DNA of 64,000 nucleotides from Diatrype stigma (lineage: Eukaryota > Ascomycota > Sordariomycetes > Xylariales > Diatrypaceae): positions 310,001-374,000 of the forward strand of contig JAKJXP020000042.1 in the NCBI GenBank assembly GCA_022225965.2, read 5' to 3'. This document shows positions 56,009 through 64,000 of the stretch, in pieces (position 1 is the first letter of the stretch; every line of letters starts with the position of its first letter). The notes beneath the pieces were generated by a model. That model ran no database searches, was not told the DNA's origin, and saw only the letters and a program-made list of their open reading frames with translations. A program made the position numbers and the translations under genes.

Positions 56009-58290
56009 CTACCTCGCAGCTCCACAGGCGACCTCCGGAAGCGGCATCGGGTACTGTCTGGGCGCGACGATGTCTTCGTCATCGCTCACCATCGCCATGG
56101 ACGCCATGGGTATGGCAATTGTCATTGGCGGTGGCGGCGGCGGCGTGGCGGCGTAGCGCTGGTGGTAGGGGATTGCGGTGCGCAAGGGGCGTGGGAGTTC
56201 TCGCACCTCCTTGAAGGGTGACGCCGCCTGGATATTGTTGCTATTATTGTTCGCCGCGGCGGTCTTGTTGAAACCATTATGATTATGATTATGGTTGTAC
56301 TCGACGAGAGGAAGATCGTCGTTGCTATCGTCATCTTCATGGTATAGGTCTGTGGCATGGATCGGAGACGAAGAGTACAACGTCGACGTCGACGTCATGG
56401 TCGATAGCAGCGGCTTGGGAGACGATGATACTGGGGTTTGGTGGGCGTAGGCGTGGGCTTGGGCTTGGACTTTCTTGCCGAAGCCCTGGAGGTACGTCGC
56501 TCGTAGGAACTCGATCAACTCGTCGACATCTCGCTTCGTCGACATGGCTCCAAGGGAGGCTCGGACGATACTGCCAGGCAGGGAAGGTTTCTCGTGTCAG
56601 CAAGAGTCGTGTCACTAACACAAAACAAAACCAACCGAACCGAACCGAAACACAACACAACACAGAATCCACCCAAACTTACCCCGTAGGCATCCGATGG
56701 ATGATCCCAATGCCCTGCGACCCGCAGTGGTGACCGGCCGACATAGCGCGCTCCGTCATCCAGGGCTCGTAGCCGAGCAGGGTGAAGATGCCGCCCGGGT
56801 TGCAGACGCCGCCGGAGCGGACGTAGATGCCCGCGGCGTTGGCGCGGCGCTCGACGTCGGCGTAGGCCACGTACTGGCCGTCGGCGCGCAGCACGTTGAA
56901 GGCGACGGCGGAGCCCTGGCGCGCCGGGTCGCCGAACACCTCGCCCAGGTCGCCGCTAACGTCGTCGTCGTGGTACACGCGCACCAGCGGCATCCCGTTG
57001 GCGTGCCGCAGCGACGCCAGCGCCCGGTACAGCCGCGCCGTCAGCCGCGACGCGTGCGCCGACACCGCCGCCATCGACCCGTACAGGCGCGCGTGGACGC
57101 CGATGGCCTCGCCCAGCGCGAGGATGCTGTGGAAGGGCAGCGTGCCGTCCTCGAGGCCCTCGTGGAGCTGGTATCCACCTCCACCTCCACCCTCACCTCC
57201 TGCCGCCGCCGCCTCTTTCTGCTGTTGTTGCTGTAAGGCTTTGGACCGATGCCACACCTCGTCGCCGAGCGTGGCGACCATGGTGACGGTGCCGCCGCCG
57301 AAGTAGCGGCGCAGCGCGAGGACGTGGCCCGACTGCTTGCGGACGACGAGTGCGCCCAGGTCCGGGAAGCCGAAGATCTTGTACAGCGACAGGCACGTGA
57401 AGTCCGGGGCGGTGTCGGCGTCGCGGAACACCGACGCCATCGGCGCCGTCATGGCCAGCGCCGCCGCGTCCAGCAGCGTGTACGTGTTCTGCAGGTGCCG
57501 CGAGCGCCGCGCCCGGCCTGCCCACGAGAGCGGTAGGCGTCGGCCCGTCATGTTGGACTGTCCCGGGTACGCAAACAGGCCGAGGCCGAACCCGCCGTGG
57601 CCGCGGCCGTGGCCGGAGGAGCCATGTTGTCTTTGGGCAGCCCCGTGGAAGCCCCTCTGCTTGTGGTGGTGGCCGCAGTGGGCATACTGACTGTCGTGGT
57701 AGTAGTCGTGGCGGTTGGAGGAGCCCAGCGGGCCGTCGTGGGGGTATCTCAGCCAGGCCTCGACCTCGTCGTCGGTCTCAAAGCAGCGGGCGTTGCCGCG
57801 GGTGAGCTCGCGGACGCCGACGAGGCTCGTGTGGGCGTCCTTGTGGTAGCCGTACCAGAAGCGGCGCTCGCGGGTCTTCTCGGCGAGGTCGCGGAAGGAC
57901 TCAGCGACGAGCTTGACGGCGGCCGTGGCGTTGGCGACGAAGACCAGGTCGAAGTCGTTCGGGTCGGCGCCGAGGAACCGGAGCGTACTGAGCCGCACCT
58001 CGTCAACTACGTCTCCCGACAGCTTGGCCGGCGAGTTCTCCGAGTGCGGGTTCCCGTACAGGTTCGCCACCATCTTCTGGGCGAAGCTGTCCACCGCCGA
58101 CTTGGCGTATATGGTCGTCCCGCTATGGTCCAGGTAGACCCCTATTTACATGAGTAAAGGGGGGAGTGTGAGGGGTTGGTTGTCCATGACGTGTGAGTGG
58201 TAGGCAGGTCTGGATCTACGTACCATTGTTCATGTGAGGGTACTCGCGCTGACGCAGCTCCTCGACATCCATATTGTATGTTTTCGACAT
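56009..58290 (-). CDS. NifS/Moco-sulfurase-like protein lacking MOSC, 695 aa
   Basis: A PLP-dependent class-V aminotransferase-fold protein resembling the N-terminal half of molybdenum-cofactor sulfurases, which take sulfur from cysteine. Exons on the minus strand: 58290-58224, 58141-56683 and 56570-56009; donors GTACGT and GTAAGT, acceptors TAG and CAG. It begins MSKTYNMDVEELRQREYPHM and VYLDHSGTTIYAKSAVDSFA, then NLYGNPHSENSPA. The PLP lysine is in CLSLYKIFGFPDLGALVVRK (about residue 277); the Cys of RSGGVCNPGG is near 469, with GIVRASLGAMSTKRDVDELI closing the domain. No MOSC domain follows; instead there is a low-complexity tail (Asn/His and Ser/Pro runs). A His/Gly-rich insertion (about residues 161-203) interrupts the fold after the PHDG motif. 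Typical Moco sulfurases carry CxCN-type Cys pairs; here only one Cys is present, so activity is uncertain. Confidence 0.82.
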
Positions 58291-61200
58291 GTTGGAAAGA
58301 GATCTTGATCGTTGGTCCGCGTTCAGGAGATCGAGCTACCAACAGCATAACATACATACGTTGGTGACGATTCACTTACCCCAGTTTCGTCGAATGGGGG
58401 TCTCAGGAACGGGGCCTTTTATATAGACTAGCGAGGCTGCTATGAGACTATGATCACTAAGGCCCTCCATCCCTTGCCCACACCCCCCTCGCGTTCTGAC
58501 AAATTTGCAGACCCAGTCAACTGCCGCTGCCGCTGAGTAAATCGTGATGGGTTGTCCAATCGGTTAGGAGAGACGGCCTACCACGGCGCATCGTAGTCTC
58601 CCAATAGTTGGGCTAGGTTAGAGCAAGCGGGATGGGCATGGAGAGGGAGTTCCCCCCTCTGGGGTGACAGCATTGCTACGTTTTCCTCTTTCAGGATGAT
58701 AATCATCGATGCTCGAAGGCGAATGGTGTGGCCAGACAGCCACCGGTCCCGCCAATAACTGGCTCCCCTCTCTCTCTTACCCATGCTGACCACGAAAGGA
58801 GTTGGTACATGCGGTCTATCTGACCAAGTTCCCCCGCCAGAGGGTGTGCCACAGCTTACACTCATCAACCCCCATTCCGCAAAGAGGCGCACATGTTCTG
58901 GGGAATAGCACGAGCGGCGGCAACGCGACTGAACTGGTTACGCATCTGATATAAGACACGGTGACCATCACTAAGCAGCAACCACCCTGCCGGTGGGCAA
59001 ATTACGTATCTAGGGGGTCGTCTCCAACTGGGTCTTAGGGGGCTCCTGGGATTCCTGGGATACCCGGGCAGACACGGAGGACCGAACAGGTATCAAGCTT
59101 ACGATGCTGCCTAGACTGGACCTTCAGCGATGCTCGGTTATAGCTGAACTCCGAGGAGACCTGAAAGAAAGCAAATATAAAACTTCAGGACTAGGTAACG
59201 TCGGGAGATACGAAGACCGTAATCGGCTACGCAAGGGGCGCCAGCAACCTTAGATGATTGGGACGGTGAGGTCAGGTTGGAGTGTGCTGGGCGGCTGTCT
59301 AGATGCATGGTACACTTGATAAGGCTACCGTCGACATCGTCGACATCGGCACCCCATCGAATCGCGAGGCCTAGGCGTTATATGCCCGGGAATCTCCTCA
59401 GCTTGTGTTTGTGTCTGGAACCTGAGCGCAATAGTGTCGCCGTTGGCTGCCAGCAGGGATCTGCCGAATCTGATGTGATGGAAAGCATCCCTATTCGTTG
59501 AGCCTATCGACTACCTGCCGAGCCCGCTTGCCTAGATAGTAGATAGTCCTGCTTTAGGAGAGGGCATGTGGAGCAATGAAGTCAATATTGACACCCACGG
59601 GGGGGCATTCTTGACAATATACTACTCCACAATCGACCCATCCCGTAAGAAGCGCCTTTGGCCCGGTGCATATAACCCTTCCCACGACGTGCAGACATAC
59701 GTGCAGACAGGCAGATATGCAGACGTGCAGACAGGCAGACCACGTAGCCCTAGACGTCACATAAATATTTTCTGCAAAGGGCCACCTCGCTGCTGGGGGG
59801 TGGGGAGATCGCCGCTGCTTGGGAGGAGGAGGTGATCTGCAGCACCCCGACGGGAGGGATTTGGAGTCGTTCGCCCAATGATCACCCGAGTTCTGCAGGT
59901 TCACAGATGTGCACACTATTGGGGCCGCCGTCTTGAGCTATGAGGAATTCCGAATTGGACAAATACGACCCCAGAAAACGGGTCGATAAGTCTAAATGAA
60001 GTAAGATTGAAAGGCCCTAGCGCAAAAGGAACGAACGCGTGCATGCATCAGATGCATCAGATGCATGTAACTACTTCGTATGTATATGTATGTATGACTT
60101 ACTTGGGCAACTAGATAAAGTAAGGAAACCAACGTGCCTGTCGACGACTCAGGAGACAGAAAGACAGAGAGACAGACATAAAGACGGGCAGACAGCAGAC
60201 CGGTAGGCCATATGACTCGTTATACGAGCACGGGGCAAAAAAAAAAAAAAAACCATCGGATGAGGAGTTAGTAAGACATGGTGAGGGAGCCGGGGGGAGG
60301 GGGGAAAGGGGGGATGGGGATCTGGGGGATTATCCTGATTATTCTGTATATGGTGAAAAGAATGGAAGGGGGGGAGGCCAACGACCAACAGCCAAGACGT
60401 ATTGTATTGTCAGCTCAAGAGAGAGGCAATGACCAAAAGCCTGTTATGTTAGTATTTGATTTTTCAGCAGCAAAGCAAGGACAGTTCCGCTTGAGGTTGG
60501 AGGCTCAGATTTGGCCCCCCGTTCCCCGTTCCCCGTTCCCCGTTCAGCCCGTTATCGACGCCAGGTGCGAATGGAACGACGTTCAGGCACACAGACGCGA
60601 CGAAGATCCGGGGATCGCCCATCCCATCTTTTTGGCACCTACATACTGGGATGTAGTAGTAATCATTCCGAGCAGCGACAGCACGCACGCATGCCAACAC
60701 CTCGGGAACCGTTCGAGGGTAACGAAACGATGTACGATGTATGTCGGTAGTAGTTGTAGGTAGGTAGGCAGGTAGGTGATGTAGACTGTAGACACAGGCC
60801 GGTAGGGGGGACGAGGGGGAGGATGCGCCAATGAGCTGGGGTGGGAAGAGGGAGCACGCCAATGGGGAGCTGAGAACCATGCCAGCTCGTTGCAGTCAGC
60901 TAGTGATATTGTATGTAACCTATCACTTTCCCCTGTCTTTCGCCAGCGCCCTGGACCCGGCCACCACTGAACCACCACCACTTAGTTACATACATACCTA
61001 CCTTACCTCCTGTACGACTGGCTGGCTGGCTGGCTGGCCGGCCGGCTGGATGCAAGGACTCAGCACTCAGCACTCAGCAGCAGCAGCTAAAACTCGGTAG
61101 CTGGCTGGCTGGCTAACGTACTTACGCAGGAACAGCTTTTGGAGAGCTTCGCCCTCCCGGACGTCGAACCTCTTTAGGCGGTAATTCCGCGAGTTTAAGT

Positions 61201-63799
61201 CAGCTCAGATCTACCTACATGGGATAGGCATTAGGTACGGTATCTATATCTATGTATATGGATGTAGGGGTCAAGCGGCTCTATATGCAGCAGCAAGCCA
61301 GTCAGTAACAGTACCAGGTACGTACGTAGGTAGCAAGCAGTTTCCAGGTAAAGGGAACGCGGGCGCGCCCGTATGCAGACACACACGCGCACACACTCTC
61401 ACCATCTCACTTTCACACTCACACTCACCCTCACACTCACACTCTCTCATTCACCCTCTCACCTGGAGTTACTTCTCGCTCACACGTCTCATCTCACATA
61501 CATGCAACCCCCGAACTCACGCACGCGCCCACGTTCGCGCGGAATAATTTCAGGGCGATGTGACTGCGTCATGCATAGGTAGGTAATTGAGCGCGAGGAG
61601 GGAGCCTCCCTCGATTTGCTCTCGTGCATCTTTCATATGCAGGGACGGGGTGGGAAATGACGAAGACTTGGATAATACCTAATTACCTTACTTATTTGAC
61701 ACCAACTATTTTCCCTGAATTCGATGCGATCCTGGAGAAGCAAACACCTAGACTACATATTTGGGACCTTGTCATGTTCCCAACGGCTTTTTTTATTTGT
61801 TTCTTTCTTGTCTGTCTCGTCTGATGTTTTGGGGGCTTGGGTTACAGTGGCGGTAGCTAGTAGCACTCGCTAGTGCGTTACCGGCCTGTGTAGCGCGGGG
61901 GCGTGTAAGTAAGCTCCAGGGCTGTGATCACCTGTAGCCTGTAGCTAGTAGGTATTGTACATTATTTATGTATGTAGCGTCATGGACGCTGGACCTGTCT
62001 CGTCTCGACCTTCATTCTCACAACCTCAGGTGAATCACATACCGGTGAGCATACCTACATAGGTGGAAATCTCTCTTTCCTCATGCGAAATGAAGAGCTG
62101 CTTCCACCGCTTCACTGCTTCACTGCGTCACTGCTGCTCCATGTCTCCCGGGTTTGACCACCGTTCATTTCGTTCAGTTCGTTCAATTTCGGATTTGACG
62201 ATCGACCAATACTGGCCGCCAAGACCAAATAGCTCCGCTGCGCTTAGAATTACACCCAGACCACCGATAGGGCTTATCATTGCTATCGCCCTGGACCTGG
62301 TGGCCCCCTTGTCACTGTGATAATTGATAAATCTTGGCCCCCTCCTCCCCCCTGGAAAATTGGTGATGGGTTATTTAGTTATAATTTGAATCTCCAAAAC
62401 CCTTACACCTCTACACCTCTACGATGTGCGCCGCTGCATGGTTCTTTGCTACCGTCATCGCCAATTCTTTCTCGTAGGTAGCTTGCATGACCCGGGTCTC
62501 GGCTTGGCGATCGCTTCACCCCACCATCCCTGGCCTTTGCGGGTGCGCAGATCTCGTTTCTTTTGGTCTGTTGAAGCTGTATAGGTCAGAGTATCTCATG
62601 TGTGGCGGAAGCTGGCAATGATGTTGGTGACCCCGAGCATCCCGCTTATATCATGTTCGAAGTGGTGGTGGTGATGGTGGTGGTGGTAGGGATCAGGGGG
62701 TAAGGGGCAGGGGTAAAGGTGAGGGTAGAGTAGGGTAGAGGAAACGATCATGAGGGTTGATCCTGGACAACATGACATCTAGTTACTTGCCCGCGAGACC
62801 GACTTATTGCCGCGGATTATCGACTCAACTCCACAGAGCTCAACATTATGATCACTAAAAGCTGTCTTGATGTTTGCATTTTGCTCTGCTCCTTACGTCC
62901 CAAGGGTGACGGTCACCGCAAGGGCTAGATTCAGATCTAGGCCCAAGTGGCAACCGGTTCGTAACCCGGTCAGCCTTGATTTACATCTAAACGTCCAAAC
63001 CTTCGGGCCGGCACTATAAAAACCAGCATCCGAGACCAAGTATCTTACAGACCGCAGTCGACTTAATAGGTCAGTTCTACCATCTCACTCTCATATGCGC
63101 CACTTCGTAATGAGTCTCCGGTCATCGACGCTACTACCTGCCAGGAGTCGACTGCTGCTACCTACGGTGCATGGCGAAGGGGGTGATAATGGGGATTTAG
63201 ATTCGCTTTCTCCATCTAATTTGCGACAAAGCACCGAGAAGAAAAGCTTGACTGAAATTAGGATCGGAATCAGCCTTAGTCGCCTATCTCCCCCCTCGTC
63301 AGCAGGCGCATCATCTAAGTGGCATTTTCGTTGGCTTACCGCTTACCAAGCTAAGACCAATATCACACAGCCTTTCCCTGCTGCTTATTGATTTGACGGG
63401 TGGTAAGACAGGCACAGCAAACGTCATGGGGAGATGAGGGAAGGGCTTGAAAGCACCTTCATTTGAGCACCAAGAAGTTTATACATCAAATTAATAAGAA
63501 TTAAGGTAAACCCCCTATTAAGCTCGTGGTATCATAAACATCATGAACGCCTTCCTCCGTAGAGCCCTCAACCTTGTCGACCTGGGCAATCTATTTTTCC
63601 CCTTTGCCGGAACCGGAATCAGAGCCATTAGGTTGGTTATTTCTTCCTGACTGGTCATGTGGTCTTCCTCTAACCCAAGACTAAATCATGAAGATACCCT
63701 TCATAATGCTTATCGGCATCTCGGGGCTAGTGCTCATGAGTTAACGCGGACAGAACCGACCAGGTCTTGAACCTTCTAGAGATTGGTCTGGTTGCTAGC
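58291..63799. other. Long non-coding spacer, 5.5 kb, simple-repeat-rich
   Basis: No frame here shows a domain. Visible features are an A17 run at 60237-60253, a (CTGG)n run near 61018-61048, and a CACT/CTCA-rich run at 61390-61450. TAGGTA and CTTCGTA words are frequent. The left end is the promoter side of the NifS-like gene. Confidence 0.45.
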
Positions 63800-64000
63800 T
63801 TATAGCATGAACAGTAGAGCCATCAGCGGTGCCGCAGCGAAGTTCTTAACGGTGTTCAGGGCGTTCGCCGCAGCCGTGACCGGAACACCGTCCGTGGCAG
63901 TCGGGGTGGCGGTGGCGCTACCAGTGCCGGTCGGACCGACAATGCCGGTGGGATAGGTGCCGTTGCCGGTGCCGGGAACCGTACCAGCTTCCACGGGGAC
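63800..64000 (-). CDS. GPI-anchored wall protein, 3' end only
   Basis: The minus-strand frame is open from the right window edge to TAA at 63802-63800. It encodes a Thr/Gly/Pro-rich stretch (VEAGTVPGTGNGTYPTGIVG, then SATATPTATDGVPV) followed by a hydrophobic C-terminal tail (NFAAAPLMALLFML), the layout of a GPI-attachment signal on fungal cell-wall or plasma-membrane proteins. The Thr/Ser-rich part is probably O-glycosylated. The 5' part, including any catalytic or binding domain, lies outside the window, so the protein family cannot be given. The GTG at 63994 is not its start; the frame continues to 64000. Confidence 0.65.
   Translation of the reverse strand, partial: VPVEAGTVPGTGNGTYPTGIVGPTGTGSATATPTATDGVPVTAAANALNTVKNFAAAPLMALLFML

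Noticed and set aside
57597..58157. 186-codon plus-strand frame over the NifS-like gene
   Set aside because: Val/Gly/Ala-rich antisense shadow; the minus-strand frame has the PLP site and conserved motifs.

Overview
The window looks like nuclear DNA of a filamentous ascomycete (Pezizomycotina, most likely a Sordariomycete). The evidence is short introns (about 50-180 bp) with GTAAGT/GTAGGT-type donors and CTAAC-like branch sites, intact genes of families confined to or typical of these fungi (UstYa/DUF3328, Zn2Cys6 and C2H2 regulators, FLC/TRP-like membrane proteins, a fungal STAND-type TPR/Cys-rich tail), and GC-rich coding exons in AT-richer spacers full of TACCTA/TAGGTA and CTTCGTA words. 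No bacterial-style operon, rRNA or CRISPR array is visible. Exon coordinates below were worked out by eye from splice signals and reading frame.

Layout, left to right. 1-3.4 kb: a UstYa-like gene followed by a 5'-truncated, frameshifted TPR/STAND-type pseudogene with two in-frame TAG codons. 5.1-6.0 kb: a Myb/SANT-like nuclear protein (-). 9.1-10.0 kb: a DUF924 protein (-). 10.74-10.97 kb: a tRNA-like RNA polymerase III unit with one A box, two perfect B boxes and a T-run terminator. 13.4-15.3 kb: a Cys-rich/AT-hook-like nuclear protein (+). 15.9-17.9 kb: a six-exon cytochrome P450 (-). 18.9-19.3 kb: an unrecognised gene remnant (-). 19.9-21.0 kb: a short-chain dehydrogenase (+). 21.6-22.4 kb: a TPR-MYND protein (-). 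23.8-24.7 kb: a secreted Cys-rich protein (-). 26.4-27.2 kb: a GST-like protein (+). 28.3-28.8 kb: the small V-ATPase subunit f / RNase-kappa-like membrane protein (-). 30.0-32.5 kb: an FLC/TRP-like protein (-). 36.5-39.9 kb: a 1164-residue C2H2 regulator (-). 42.6-42.9 kb: a TA-flanked MITE. 43.2-44.0 kb: a DUF202 membrane protein (+). 45.2-46.7 kb: a Zn2Cys6 regulator (-). 46.7-56.0 kb: a gene-poor stretch holding a hAT-type non-autonomous transposon with 93-bp inverted repeats and an exact 8-bp target duplication. 56.0-58.3 kb: a NifS/molybdenum-cofactor-sulfurase-like protein without a MOSC domain (-). 58.3-63.8 kb: non-coding, rich in simple repeats. 63.8-64.0 kb: the 3' end of a GPI-anchored wall protein running off the window.

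The genes do not form one obvious pathway. The mix is housekeeping (V-ATPase f, FLC, DUF202, DUF924), regulators (Myb-like, Cys-rich/AT-hook, C2H2, Zn2Cys6), and accessory or secreted functions (UstYa, P450, SDR, GST, Cys-rich secreted protein) separated by long spacers with transposon remains. UstYa, P450 and SDR families occur in secondary-metabolite clusters, but no core synthase or repeat-bearing RiPP precursor was found, so no cluster is claimed. The most unusual signals are the double-B-box tRNA-like unit, the two intact non-autonomous transposons and the His-rich insertion in the MOSC-less cysteine-desulfurase-like protein.
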